Shown: positions 11,426 through 22,757, counted from the first letter of the stretch. The stretch: 64,000 nt of DNA from Callorhinus ursinus (GCF_003265705.1 NW_020312785.1:17865961-17929960), one strand, 5' to 3'. Numbers and translations: made by a program. Notes: generated by a model from the letters alone, not told the origin.

Positions 11426-11794
11426 GTGATATATCTCAGGGCCCCCCACTTGGCATGTTTCAGGAGACCTCAAAGGCTTATCTCCTCTATCTCTGGGCAG
11501 TGCTTAAAGCTACATTCAAGTATGTTGGGGTTCCCACTGGAACCAGAGAATCCCACTAGCAGTGACCCGAGCCCTCCCTACCTGAGAATCTTCCAGTTTC
11601 CAGTGTCAGCAGGCTTGTTCTGAGCACCTCTCTTCCTGCGGAAAAAACTTCTTCCTCACAAACAACTTACAGATTTAGGATAGGGAATGAGATGAAAAGG
11701 ACTACATGCAAAAACCAGACAAGAAGTATAAGTATGACGTGAGATAAGTCCTCAGGATACTGGGGCCTTAAGAGGGAGAGGAGAAACACTAATC
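11426..11794. other. Unassigned DNA
   Basis: I can name no repeat, gene or RNA in this stretch. Confidence 0.45.
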
Positions 11795-11810
11795 AAGATG
11801 TGTAAGGATG

Positions 11811-11916
11811 GGATGCCTGGGTGGTTCAATTGGTAGAGTATGTGACACTTGATCTTGGGGTCATGAGTTCGAGCTCCAGATTGGGTATAGAGCTTACTAA
11901 AAAAAAAAAAAAAAAA
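11811..11916 (+). mobile_element. Short tRNA-Lys-like Can-SINE
   Basis: A head-only copy: 'tggtagagtatgtgacacttgatcttgggg' region, then 'gggtatagagcttact' and an A20 tail. The target duplication is 'aagatgtgtaaggatg' at 11795-11810 against 'aaggtgtgtaggcatg' at 11917-11932. Confidence 0.9.
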
Positions 11917-11950
11917 AAGGTGTGTAGGCATGGAGTGATTTCTCAGGGCA

Positions 11951-12119
11951 CTTTGGTTCTCAGCCCACGCTGCACCTAAGGAGCTTCTGAAAAAAATACC
12001 AATGCCTTGGACCCCTACAACCAATGGAATTAGGAGCTCAAGGGTAGATTCCAGGCATTGCTGCATTTTAAAAGCTCTCTGGGTCATTCTACTGTGCATC
12101 CTGGGTTGTGAACTACTGA
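11951..12119 (+). mobile_element. hAT-Charlie element of MER20 type
   Basis: It opens 'ggttctcagcccacgctgcac' region and closes 'ggttgtgaactactg', which are imperfect terminal inverted repeats. Inside are 'ggagcttctgaaaaaaatacc' region and 'aaaagctctctgggtcattc'. The length of about 170 bp suits a short nonautonomous copy. Confidence 0.75.
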
Positions 12120-12130
12120 TCTAAAAAGGC

Positions 12131-12634
12131 AGAGATTACAGCATTATTTACAATAGCCAAGACATGGGAAACACCTAAGTGCCCATTGATGGATGAACGG
12201 GTAAAGAAATTGTGATATATATATATATATACACACATATATATATATATATTATTCAGCCATAAAAAAGGAGGAAATCTTGCCATTTGAGACTTGCCAT
12301 TGACAGACCTTGAGGCCATTATGCTAAGTGAAATAAGTCAGAGAGAACAAATACTGTATGATCTCACTTGAATATGGAATCTTAAAAAACAAACAAACAA
12401 ACCAAAAACCTGAACTCATAGAAATAGAGATCAGATCTGTGATTACCAGAGGCAGAGGGTTGGGGTGGTGGGGACTGGATAAATGTCAATGAAAAGGTAC
12501 AAACTTGTAGTTATAAAATATGTAAGTACTAGGGATGTCATATACAACAAGTGATTATGCTGTAAACCTTAAACTCATATGGTGCTATATGTCAATTATA
12601 CCTCATAAAATGAAAAAATAAAACCAAAATAGCA
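12131..12634 (+). mobile_element. L1 3' terminal fragment, sense
   Basis: 'ttatttacaatagccaagac', 'gatggatgaacgggtaaag', 'ttattcagccataaaaaagg', 'atgctaagtgaaataagtcag' and 'tgtatgatctcactt' occur in L1 order. The fragment holds the 3' UTR and no coding sequence worth naming. Confidence 0.9.
12213..12254 (+). repeat. (TA)n/(CA)n microsatellite inside L1
   Basis: An alternating TA run with a central 'cacaca', grown at the position where L1 3' UTRs usually read 'tgtgatatatacacaatgg'. Confidence 0.9.
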
Positions 12635-12876
12635 GAGCTTGAAGATTAAAAAATGCAATATAAATGTGCTAAATCCAATGATTTGAGCTGCAGGTAACTG
12701 AGAACAGAGTTATTTCAATCTGTGACTAAGAGATTGAGCAAGAGAGGCTTAAGTAATCCAAAGAACAAGTTAAAGACGTGAGCCAGCACCTGAGGGTGGC
12801 CCCTAGGGTTCTTGGCTGTGGAAAATCTAAGTAGTAAGCCAATGTGTGCCAGGCTAGATACACTGATTTTTTTTAA

Positions 12877-12904
12877 TACATACATACATACATACATACA
12901 TACA
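12877..12904 (+). repeat. (CATA)n microsatellite
   Basis: Seven CATA units follow a T-rich stretch. This is the same unit as the expanded SINE tail at 2265-2292. Confidence 0.96.
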
Positions 12905-12980
12905 ACCTATTATTATCTCCACTTATCAAATAAGGAAGCTGAGTCACGCAGGGGTAAGGTTGCCCAAAGCTCTTAATAGG
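12905..12980 (-). mobile_element. MIR fragment, antisense
   Basis: 'attatctccacttatcaaataagg' region, 'gctgagtcacgcag' and 'ttgcccaaagctc' follow antisense MIR order. The fragment is short. Confidence 0.55.
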
Positions 12981-13532
12981 ACATTTGCTCAAAAATAAAT
13001 AAATGAATATTAAATCAAACTGATTGTGATACAGGCAATAGAATACATTTGGTTGAATTAGAAAACATTGCCATTTTTGTAGGTTAACAATAGTTTCCTG
13101 CAGGTGATTTTACAGGGCTTATCCTAATATATTCCCATCTGATCTTGTCTTTAGCTATGTTTCTTATTCAGTTGTTATTGCTCACCTGTTTATACAGAAA
13201 ATCTAACTGTATCTTGGCCTGATATTGCTCTGGAGCCTTCTTCTAAATACTATTTCCAACATAGCAGAATTGTCTATATTCATACATCAACTTACCTATT
13301 TTTCTGTTTGCCTCAGATCAACAATCAGTCCCACTTGATAAAGAGTTTAAACCAAGGGAAGCAGAGTAAATAAATGACTTTCCCTGACAACAAAATCAGA
13401 CTAATAAACCTTTTAAAAGCTATCAACCGTAGCAGGAAGAACTGAGATTTATTTAACTAGTCAGCTTCCAGGTTTCTGTGAGAACAGAAACAAAGCTGGC
13501 AGCAACATAACAGAAACAAAGCCTGTGAACTT
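12981..13532. other. Unassigned DNA
   Basis: I can name no repeat, gene or RNA in this stretch. Confidence 0.45.
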
Positions 13533-13548
13533 AGTCTCTAACTTCTTT

Positions 13549-13742
13549 TTTTTTTTTTAAAGATTTTATTTATTTGACAGAGTGAGAGACAGCGAGAGAG
13601 GGAACACAGCAGGGAGAGTGGGAGAGGGAGAAGCAGGCTTCCCGCGGAACAGGGAGCCCGATGCGGGGCTCGATCCCAGGACCGTGGGATCATGACCTGA
13701 GCCGAAGGCAGACACCCAACGACTGAGCCACCCAGGTGCCCC
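13549..13742 (-). mobile_element. Can-SINE, antisense, with a perfect duplication
   Basis: 'agtctctaacttcttt' is identical at 13533-13548 and 13743-13758. The copy keeps the 'gggaacacagcagggagagtgggag' middle of the young subtype. Confidence 0.97.
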
Positions 13743-13918
13743 AGTCTCTAACTTCTTTAATAAAAAGCTGGAAAGAAGAGCAAACACTTTTCCCCTTCGA
13801 AGGTTATTCTAGAGGAAACTATGCTGGCTCTAACATTAGGTTCAATAAGTAAGACTATGCTAAGGAAAGTTTAATATGATTGCCATCCTATGAACTCCCT
13901 TCTCTATCACAGGGTATT

Positions 13919-14094
13919 TTTTTTTTAATGTTTTACTTATTTATTCATGAGAGTCAGAGAGAGAGAGAGAGGCAGAGGGAGAAGCAGGCTTCCTGCGGAG
14001 CAGGGAGCCTGATGCGGGACTCGATCCCAGGACCCTGGGATCACGACCCCGAGCCCAAGGCAGACGCTTAACCATCTGAGCCACCCAGGCATCC
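13919..14094 (-). mobile_element. Can-SINE, antisense
   Basis: 'cacagggtatt' is identical at 13908-13918 and 14095-14105. The middle is shortened ('gagagagaggcagaggg'), so it is about 20 bp shorter than its neighbours. Confidence 0.95.
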
Positions 14095-14226
14095 CACAGG
14101 GTATTGTTTTTTATTCAGTCTCACCAGATTGCCTTGAATTTTCCATGAGGCCAAAACCACCTCTGTCTTATTCAGCTTTTGATTATCAGTGCCTGGCACA
14201 GTGCACAGCATGAAGTAAAGGCTGGC

Positions 14227-14483
14227 AAGTATTTGGGGAAGAATAAGTTTATAAAAGGAGTTGATATATTCACAATACAAACAATGGCTGGTTTTCTAAT
14301 CCCATCTTGCCAACAATTGGCTATGTGATACTGGACAAGTTTTAAGTATTGGGGGAAGAATAAGCTTATAAAAGCAGGAGTTGATGTGCTTATAAAAGCA
14401 GGAGTTGATGTAGTCACGATACAAATGTCTGGTTTTCTAATCCTATCTTGCCAACAACTGGCTATGTGATATTAGACAAGTTA
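14227..14483 (+). repeat. Local tandem duplication with a nested 24-bp repeat
   Basis: Two units start with 'aagtatt' at 14227 and 14344, a period of 117 bp, and share 'ggttttctaatcc' and 'atcttgccaacaa'. The second unit contains a perfect direct duplication of 24 bp (14364-14387 and 14388-14411, starting 'gcttataaaagcagg'). Confidence 0.92.
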
Positions 14484-14575
14484 TTTGAATTCTCTGGGCC
14501 TCCTTTTCCTCATGGGTAAAAGAGGGGATTGGGATTGAATCCCTCTTCAGCTCTGTAATTTCAATGCACAGAAGA
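14425..14575 (+). mobile_element. MIR SINE, sense
   Basis: 'caactggctatgtgat', 'gacaagttatttgaattctc' and 'ctccttttcctcatgggtaaaag' region follow MIR order. The tandem duplication above has copied part of it, so the first unit carries MIR-derived sequence at 14290-14343 too. Confidence 0.75.
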
Positions 14576-15478
14576 GATTGTGATTGGGTTAGTCTTATGA
14601 ACTAGTTAACTCTCTACAATCTTTCCTTAGTCTGTTCATCAGCCCTCTCTATATTTACCCAAAAGCACACCAGAGAAAGGCAGGAATGCAAAATTATGAA
14701 CCAAATTACAAAGAATTCTCAGGAAGCTTCTTGAAGTATTTGAGTTTTCTTGGCCACAACAGATTTACAGTAGCAAGGTTCATAGGGACAAAGCCTCAGT
14801 ATGCAGAAGTTAGCTTCTCTGTGTGCATTGTCTGATTCCATTTAGGAATAATTTCATTTCAAAACCATATTTCCTTCCATGAAGTCCACATTTTCACTGC
14901 AATACAGTGAAGATTCTATTCTCTCTCCATTTAAAAACAATTGAAAATTTTCTGTGAAAAGCCAGTTTCTACTGTGTGGAAGGAGACCAGATTAACAGCA
15001 TCTTCTTAGTGAGGTCAAACTCCTGAAGTTCTCTGTCCTTGTGAAGAGACATATCCCCGAACTGGTAAATGGCATATGGTCCACTCCATTATGAAGGAAG
15101 AAAAGTGGCCCCAAACACCACCACTCTCAACCCTCTGTTTACCAACCTCTTCATATTCATTTCTATGAGGCTATAGGTGGCATCAAAAGGACTATAATAC
15201 AAAAGAAAAAGAAAAGAATTGGGGGGAGAAAACAGAGAAAGACGTGGCACTCTCCATATCTACTAGGAAAGCCTTGAACTCTAAACCTACATCCCTATAC
15301 ACGTCTAGACAGGTAACAGAAAGAGGTCTTACACTCTTAAGTCGCTAATAAAGTTTGAAGAACATATTTAAATTGTTAATAGTTTTTGGAACATTTCATT
15401 GTAGCATTTATGAAACAGCTATGACACAATACCACTCCTGGTCAGAGGCTGAGAAAGCCACAAACCTGATGATCCTGT
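14576..15478. other. Unassigned DNA
   Basis: I can name no repeat, gene or RNA in this 900-bp stretch. An A/G-rich patch lies at 15200-15245. Confidence 0.45.
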
Positions 15479-15640
15479 GATTTACTGCTGTGTAACAGAG
15501 CAATTCAAACTCAGGCAGCTCAAAGCAGTACTCATTTTATGATACATAGTGAATGTGGGTGAGCCACCCAGATCACCCTTGAAGACTGAGGCACTCATTC
15601 CCCTGTCCCTTGGGAGTGTTGGTAGCAGATGAAAGGTTCT
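15479..15640 (-). mobile_element. Possible MLT1-like LTR fragment
   Basis: 'ttactgctgtgtaacagagcaattcaaactc' region followed by 'gcagctcaaagcag' resembles the antisense start of MLT1 LTRs ('attgctgcgtaacaaattac'). No other end was found. Confidence 0.35.
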
Positions 15641-17030
15641 CAGCTAAGTTCCTCCCCAGCAATCACACACTCCAAAAAGAGCCACCTTGTCCAATGGGCA
15701 GCCCCCATGTAACTACTGGTCCTTCTCATGGGATTGGCTGGTGCCTTTTTGATGACTACAATGCAGTTCAAGCCTTCGTCTGTGCAACCTGACCTCATTT
15801 TCTTCCCCATAAGAATTGAGCTCAAGTGCACTCTCCAGTAAGTCTTTGCATACGAAGCTTTGCATATCTCAGAGCTTGTTTCCAGGAAACTCAAATCAAA
15901 AATCTAACAGCTACAGGGGTGGCGACAATGATGGAAGAAGTCTGTGTTTACTTTGGAAGCCCTGGGGGTGACCAGGTGAGAATGAATCAGCCACATGGGG
16001 CACTTGTTAGTTACACTTGCTCCCATCAAGGAAGCCTCAGAATGGCAACCACACAGCCAAGGGAAATGGCTCTGAGTGCTTCCTGGGGTGAGCCTTGTTC
16101 TCTATTCCATTCAGCATTGTGCTGGAAAACTGGCTGGAGGGGGGGGGGGGAAGCTCTGATACATAGGCCTTACTGAAATCCATGAGTTTGGCTGGTTTGA
16201 AACTATTGATGTTTAACAACTGGCCTCATCAAGTTCCTAAATATTTCACAATAAACTCTTGGGGACCAGTAAGAGCCACCTCCAGGGCACCACTGCAGGT
16301 GAGCACACAATGCTGCTCAGACTTGTGGAGCAGCTTGAGCTCGACACTTGGTATAAGCAGGAAAATGAGCAGAAAATCCAGTATAAGCCTGTCAGGGGCT
16401 TAGGCTTGTTGTGGCATGAGAATTAGAAGAGGATCATAGTAACTAAGCACAGCAATCAAATGCTCTCTGAGTAAATCTGAATGCAAGGTATATAGAGAAT
16501 ATGAGCTGCCGACACAGGAGTAGCTTCGAACGCAGATGCAGTGACGCTACAGGGACCAAGAAGCAGTGAAACCTATGAGTGAGCAGTTGGTAATGAAAGC
16601 TAACCAAATGGTGGCAAGATCAGAAAAGGAAAGATACTCCAAGTGATACAGAGACAGAGTCACTGAGCCATTTTGGTGCCGGTGCCATCCGCTAGACAGC
16701 AACTGACTTGCACCATGGGCACTGCGTGTGGAGAGCTGCATTTCACCCCAGACAGCAGTGTGGAGCTGAGTGCACCGCCTGTCCTGCTGCATCTCCATCT
16801 TCCTCATTTTCACATACGTCCTCACAATCAGTCCCTATTATTTGAATCAATCAGAAAGAATCTCTGTTGCTTGCAAAGACACAAGTTTATTAACCCCAGG
16901 TCACTGTCTGAACTGAACAGCCGCAAGGCAGAAACAAACTCAGAGTCCAAAGGTTGTTGACATCATCAGAGGTGATCTAAACTAGAAGCAGCAACCAAGG
17001 GAGACACAAAGCCATTTTCTTCCGAGGGTT
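15641..17030. other. Unassigned DNA with a G12 run
   Basis: About 1.4 kb slightly richer in GC than its surroundings. A G homopolymer lies at 16139-16150. I recognise no coding exon. Confidence 0.45.
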
Positions 17031-17047
17031 TAAATATCCATCGGGAG

Positions 17048-17263
17048 GGTGCCTGGATGGCTCAGTTGGTTAAGCGTCTGCCTTCAGCTCGGGTCATGAT
17101 CCCAGGGTCCTGGGATTGAGCCCCACATCGGGCTCCCGGCTCAGCAGGGAGCCTGCTTCTCCCTCTTCCCCTCTCCCCTCTCATGCTGTTTCTCTCTCGC
17201 GCTCTCTCTCTCTCTCAAATAAATAAGTAAATAAATAAAATCTTTAAAAAAATAAATAAAAAA
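17048..17263 (+). mobile_element. Can-SINE, full length
   Basis: The duplication is 'taaatatccatcgggag' at 17031-17047 against 'taaatatccattgggag' at 17264-17280. The tail is an extended AAATAA array. Confidence 0.96.
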
Positions 17264-17486
17264 TAAATATCCATTGGGAGCAGCGGGATTACATCACTCC
17301 TTTACCCTGCTAGTGAAAGGAAGGACTGTTAGGGTCTTGAGTACCACTCATTCATTCAACAAATAGTGAAATGAATGTCTATTCTAAAAGCCAACAGTAT
17401 ATGTTGGGGTCCGGGGGTACAATAGTAATCAGAAACAGACACAGACTCTCCAACATGGAGCCTAGAATTTAGTGGAAGAAATGAAT

Positions 17487-17708
17487 TTTTTTTTAATCTT
17501 TAATTTTTTTTAAAGATTTTATTTTTTTGTCAGAGAGAGAGAGAGAGAGAGAGAGTACAAGCAGGGGGAGGGGCAGGCAGAGCAGATAGAGGGAGAAGCA
17601 GGCTCCCCGCCAAGCAAGGAGCCCGATGCAGGACTCGATCCCAGGAGCCTGGGATCATGACCTGAGCTGAAGGCAGACGCTTAACCGACTAAGCCACCCA
17701 GGCGTCCC
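17487..17708 (-). mobile_element. Can-SINE, antisense, inside L2
   Basis: 'aaatgaat' flanks it at 17479-17486 and 17710-17717. The middle has a pure (GA)n run at 17532-17554 and an extra 'gcagagcagatagaggg' block. Confidence 0.92.
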
Positions 17709-18009
17709 AAAATGAATATTGTATAAAAAAAAAACAACACAAAACTGGAGAAAACATAGAACTTGTCTGTGCTAAGTTGCTAAGTGCTAAGAAGGAGAGT
17801 GAGAGTTAAATGGTTGGTGAGATTTCACAGTGAGGTTAAGGGAGACTGGCTTCGTTGGGGAGATCAGAGAATTCCCTAAGAAGCAATAAGGTATTGAGAT
17901 CTAACAACATGTTTCAGGGAATAAAGAGGAAGGAGTATTGAGGAAAACTGGAAACACGGTGTGCCAAAGCATACGCAAAGGGAACATGGGGACTGGCTGA
18001 CCTTTGGAT

Positions 18010-18165
18010 TCAAAGCAGAGTCCTGGAACAGCAGTATCCATACCACCTGCAAGCTGATTAGAAATGCAGGAATTTCAGGCCCCATCCCAGAACTACCTCA
18101 TCTACTTCATTCCGCATTTTAACAAGATTCCCAGGTGATCTGTATAAATTTTAGCATTTGGGAGA
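18010..18165 (+). mobile_element. hAT-Charlie element (MER3 type) inside L2
   Basis: 'ggaacagcagtatccatacc', 'gctgattagaaatgcagg', 'ggccccatcccagaac' and 'cattttaacaagattcccagg' region follow this family's order. The ends are eroded. Confidence 0.7.
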
Positions 18166-18738
18166 CGAAAAGAAGACTGCTTAGGCTGCGTCTAAGCAAG
18201 TGAGGGATGAGGCGTGGTATGAGCCAAGGCTGGACAGGCAGACAGAAAACAAACACCCAGAGCCTCATTGGCCACATTGAGGAGTTTGGCTTTATCCTGA
18301 AAGTACTGGGAAGTTATGAAGTGTGGATGTGTTAGGGGGAAGTAGGAGGGAATCGAGCTGCAATGTAGAAACTTATTAGACAGGAGCAGAATTAAATCTG
18401 ATTTGCAATTAGACTATTACAATGGTCCAGGCGAGAGAATTTGAAAGTTCAAGCTCTGGAAATTGAGGTGGAGTTGGAAAGAAGTGAATGGATCTGAAAA
18501 ATAGTCAGGAAATAAAGTTAACAAGACACGATGATGGTTTGGATTTGGGGAGGGGGAGTGATAAAATAGACATGCACAAATGATTTTCATGGTGTTTGCT
18601 GACTTTTACTATAATATTCACAGCACCAACAATTATGCCAACAGGTCCCCAATATTTGTTGAATAAATGAAGGATTGAACCGAAAAGAAAGTCTGAGGCA
18701 TAGTTTTAGGGAGACAATCATAAGTGGGGCTTTGGAAT

Positions 18739-19205
18739 TGTTGGGGGCTAACCTGTGTCCCCCAAAAAGATATGCTGAAGTCCTAACCCCCAGTACCTCT
18801 CAATGTGACCTTATTTGGAAATAGGGTCTTTGTAGATGGTAATCAAGTCAAAATGAGGTCATATGGGATTAGGGTGGGCCCTAAATCTAATGACCGGTGT
18901 CTTTATAAGGAGAGAGAGATTTGGAGACATGCAAACACACATGCGGAAAGACAGCCACTCAAAGATGGAGGCAAAAATTGAAGTGATGCCTCCACAAGCT
19001 ATGCATGCTAATTGCAGGCAACCACCAAACCCTAGAAGAGAGGGGCATGGAATAGATCCTCCCTCAGAGCTTCCAGAAGGAACCGACCTGCTGACACCTT
19101 GATTTCGGACTTCTGGGCTCCAGAACTGTGAGAGAATACATTTCTGTTGCCTTAAGTCTCCCAGGTTGTGGTATTTTGTTACAGTGGCCTTAGGAAACTA
19201 ATACA
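18739..19205 (+). mobile_element. MLT1A-like MaLR solo LTR, nearly complete
   Basis: It starts 'tgttgggggctaacc' and ends 'aggaaactaataca', giving TG...CA ends. It is flanked by 'ggaat' (18734-18738) and 'ggaac' (19206-19210), a 5-bp duplication with one mismatch. 'ctgaagtcctaaccccc', 'ggtgggccctaaatc' and 'ctccagaactgtgagag' follow the family order. No internal retroviral sequence is present. Confidence 0.88.
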
Positions 19206-19210
19206 GGAAC

Positions 19211-20390
19211 ACATTTCTGATATCCAAGAAGAAATATTTTTTTATCAGTGGTTTGAAATTTGGATCTGAAACTGAGCAATTACCCTAATGAAGTCTCTTA
19301 GTCAGAATCTACTTTTATTAAGATAAACACCTTTGATTATATCCCTTTTAACCATGGTGCCCTAGGAAATACTGTACCCACCTTTGTTGTAAAGAATGGT
19401 CTTTGAGATCCCAAGTACCCCTTTGGCAATCTAAGGATTGAGACACGAAAGATATAAAAGGAAATGGTACAAAAGAAAACAAGGTAAGGTAAAGGGCATC
19501 AAGAAAGTTGTTCTACAGGAGTGCTCCAACTTCTGTTTCAAGGCTCAGAGGATGCTTTTCTTCTGTTTGAGACTGGTGTGTTATCTAATGGCCTGGCTAC
19601 AGTAGCTGTCCAGAAGGCTTTTGGAGATTTCCTCTAATTTAGTCATCACTTTTTGAGAAGGGTTGGGAGATAACCTTTCTGGGCCTTTCCTAAGATGTAA
19701 TTATTATCAATTCCCTCTAAGATTCTAAAGTTCATCCTTATTTATCATAGGCCAGTCTACTTTGCAGGTATCAGAGATCAAAATGTTGCAACAAGTTCAT
19801 CATCCATGCTGTTGTATATCCAGCACAGCCTCCAGTGTAACTGTGCTTGAGTCCCAACTGACTGGGAATTTGGATTATCTGGGAATGGAGAATTCTTTAT
19901 TCATCTTGCCTGGGTTTCTGTAGGTTTCTGTGCATGATAGGTAGTCCATTCCTCTTTGAGAGCTGGCCAAGAGAGGTTACCCTAGGCTGCTCCTAAAGAG
20001 TGTATGGCTTTGAGCAGGGCTATGAATTAATACGAGCCACTAAAGGTCAACGAACAAGACATTTCACATATACACAATTTCAAATGACACATGCTTCAAG
20101 AGTTCCCATCTAGTTCAGTCACCCAGGGCTTGAAAGCCTATCTTCGTAGATATAATGCATGAGTGGTGCTGAAGGATTCCAAGTTGGTCTACCTAATATA
20201 GCCAAACTCACTGAACGTGATTCTATCGGATAAATGATTACTGTATGAAACTCTATCCAGAACTCTCTCTTGGAATTCCTGAAACATACAGACCTGACAA
20301 CCAAACCAAAGGGGCCTCCCTCTTCTCCCCCGGTCCTACCACTATACACCTTCCTCACAATCAGAAGTAAATATTTCCACAACTCTCAGC
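19211..20390. other. Unassigned DNA
   Basis: Nearly 1.2 kb without a repeat that I can name. No coding signal that I trust. It ends at an A24 run (20391-20414). Confidence 0.45.
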
Positions 20391-20414
20391 CAAAAAAAAA
20401 AAAAAAAAAAAAAA
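20391..20414 (+). repeat. Poly(A) run
   Basis: An A24 homopolymer without a recognisable retroelement upstream. Confidence 0.9.
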
Positions 20415-20522
20415 CCTCTAGGCAATACACAGAAATGGATTTATGCAGTAGACAACTAGATGTGGTCAGGGGGAAATGGTTAAGGGATTTCTAGCCAGGC
20501 CTCTTTCTCCCATTAAAGTCTT

Positions 20523-20722
20523 TTTTTTTTTTTAAGATTTTATTTATTTATTTGACAGCGAGAGAGAGACAGCGAGAGCAGGAACACAAGCAGGGGGAGC
20601 AGGAGAGGGAGAAGCAGGCTTCCCGCTGAGCAGGGAGCCCGATGTGGGACTCGATCCCAGGACCCCGGGATCATGACCTGAGCCCAAGGCAGACGCTTAA
20701 CGACCGAGCCACCCAGGCGCCC
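20523..20722 (-). mobile_element. Can-SINE, antisense, with a perfect duplication
   Basis: 'tctcccattaaagtctt' is identical at 20506-20522 and 20723-20739. Little divergence is visible. Confidence 0.97.
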
Positions 20723-20739
20723 TCTCCCATTAAAGTCTT

Positions 20740-21696
20740 AACCTCTCTCCTGGGCTCTCCTTACTGCCAACTGGTTAACCAAATAAACCTCTGTGCTACA
20801 TGGATCCTCTCTGTAGACCTAGCCACGAACCAAAACCCTGTTTTTCCCCTTCCCCAACAATAACAACAACAATAAAAACTAAAATAAAAGAAAGTACAAA
20901 AGCATGCGTAAATGTTTAATTTACATGCCCCTGCCAGAGTTGCCCATGTACTGGGGAACAGACTGATGCTAATACCTAGGAAGCAACTGTCACTCATTTG
21001 ACAAGCTTACAGCACAGCTGTGCCTTTGCCCTCCTCTTTCGCCAGCTGGAGAGGGTGAAGCTAGTCTTCCTACCTCAGCATTTGCTACTGAATCCATGTG
21101 AGCCATGAGTCAGCTCATGCAGACTCACTAAAGCACAAATGTCAGGTGGATTGGAGTGGACGGAAGACAGAAATAAGTAATTTAAGACTCTGATCTCTGC
21201 TCTGATAAGAAGTGTTCAGTGTCATCAAGACAAAGGAACGGTGAGAATCTGGGGAGTTGGAAGCCAACCCTAGCAACTGGGCTACACTTACTACCTTCTT
21301 TCATGTCCTCTTTAGAGGTGCCTGCGGCTCTGCAGCCAGTCTCCTTCCTTATCTCTTAAGATCTGGAATGGGAGGGAAAAGGGAGAGGGCATCTCAAACA
21401 GGTTCACACTTGCTCCGTGAGAGGGGTAAGCGCATGGATCACCGCCTTTAAGATAATCTAGGCCTTTTCTTGGGAGAAGATCAAGTGACCAGAGATTTTT
21501 TTTAGCCAGGAGCAGTGGTTCTGCCTTTGAAAGCTCTGCCTGGTGGCAGCTGTTAAGCTCGACTGATCTGGATTAGGGAAGGGATCTGAAGCTGTAGGGA
21601 GCTGAGAGTACAAAGATAACAAAAACGTAGAAAAGACAGTCTTAGCTGCTCCTTACTTATTTCCTGTACACAGTGTCCATGAAGACTTAAGAGGAA
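20740..21696. other. Unassigned DNA
   Basis: An AAC/AAT-rich patch lies at 20860-20895. I can name nothing else. Confidence 0.45.
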
Positions 21697-21702
21697 CAAA
21701 AC

Positions 21703-21870
21703 CGGGAGAGGGAGAGAATTGCGAGGGTGGGGGTAGGAGGGGAAAAGGAGATGTGGGGGGAGAGAGGGAGGAAGAAGAGAGGGGAGAGGAGGATGAAGAG
21801 AAGGAAGGAGGATAAAGGGGGGAGACAGAAGAGGGTGAAGTGATTGAAGAAGAAAATAATGAGGTTTTGC
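21703..21870 (+). repeat. Purine-rich tract
   Basis: The + strand is almost all A and G for about 165 bp, with an uninterrupted 39-nt purine run at 21755-21793. No repeating unit is regular enough to call a microsatellite. Confidence 0.9.
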
Positions 21871-22340
21871 AGCTGATGCTGAACCCCATCTGGCTTCCTC
21901 GGCCCCTGGATCTCCTGCTCCCTGCAGCTAAGGCCTCTAATGATCATCTCCCAGGACAAGCTTTCGCCAGTTCCTATTCCACAGTCAGAAAAAGGTGATC
22001 CTTTACCCATAGCCTTCCTTCGGATGTGACTGAGAATTAACTCAAACTCCTGGGACAGGTCCTGGTGACACAGTAAGAAGAGCTGTATGCCATAGTTGTC
22101 CCCTGGCCAAGGTTCTTTCGCTACTAAACAAGCCCTGGACTCAGGATCATTTATTTTCTTACCACATAGTCCACCTGACTCTCCTCGTTTCTGACTAGTT
22201 ATTTTCCTCATACTCCAGCATCTTCTTCTAAACCTGCCATCATCCACTCTTAACTAGAGGAATAGAGTCTCTATCCTTCTCCCATCGAGTTCTTGTCTTG
22301 CTCCTGTTATCTCTTCTTCTACCTTGGGTCTCAAAAAATA
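21871..22340. other. Unassigned, rather GC-balanced DNA
   Basis: The - strand reads open from 22247 to 21687. Part of that frame (about 21850-22170) looks compositionally protein-like, but I match it to no family. I call no gene. Confidence 0.4.
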
Positions 22341-22344
22341 TAAG

Positions 22345-22757
22345 TCCTCTGGTTACCAGAGGGGAGGTGGGTAATGGGCAAAATAGGTGACAGGCATTAA
22401 AAAGTACACTTATCGGGGCGCCTGGGTGGCTCAGTTGGTTAAGCATCAGCCTTCGGCTCAGGTCATGATCCCAGGGTCCTGGGATCGAGCCCCACATTGG
22501 ACTTCTTTTTCAGCGGGGAGCCTGCTTCTCCCTCTGCCTCCAGCTCCCCCTGCGTGTGCTCTCTCTCTCTCCCTGTCAAATAAATAAATAAAATCTTAAA
22601 AAAAATAAAATAAAATAAAAGGTACACTTATCATGATGAGCGCTGAATAACATATAGAATTGTTGAATCACTACATTGTACACCTGAAGCTAATATAACA
22701 CTGTATGTTAACTGTACTGGAATTAAAATTAAAAATTTAATTTAAAAAATTTTAATT
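22345..22757 (+). mobile_element. L1 3' end, sense, split by a SINE
   Basis: 'tctggttaccagaggggagg', 'taggtgacaggcatt', then after the SINE 'atgatgagcgctgaataac', 'attgtacacctgaagc' and 'ctgtatgttaactgtactgg' are the last 200 bp of a carnivoran/mammalian L1 with an A-rich end. Confidence 0.9.
22415..22616 (+). mobile_element. Can-SINE inside an L1 3' end
   Basis: 'aaaaagtacacttatc' at 22399-22414 against 'aaaaggtacacttatc' at 22617-22632. It is a young-subtype copy. Confidence 0.96.

Larger units (their letters stand above)
17330..18560 (-). mobile_element. L2 LINE, antisense, about 0.9 kb kept
   Basis: It runs from the reverse-complemented L2 3' end ('cattcattcaacaaatag', 'cctagaatttagtgg') into the body: 'tgaggagtttggctttatcctg' region, 'aattaaatctgatttgc' and 'attacaatggtccaggcgagag' region. 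A SINE (17487-17708) and a hAT element (18010-18165) interrupt it. Two later insertions make this an old fossil. Confidence 0.8.
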
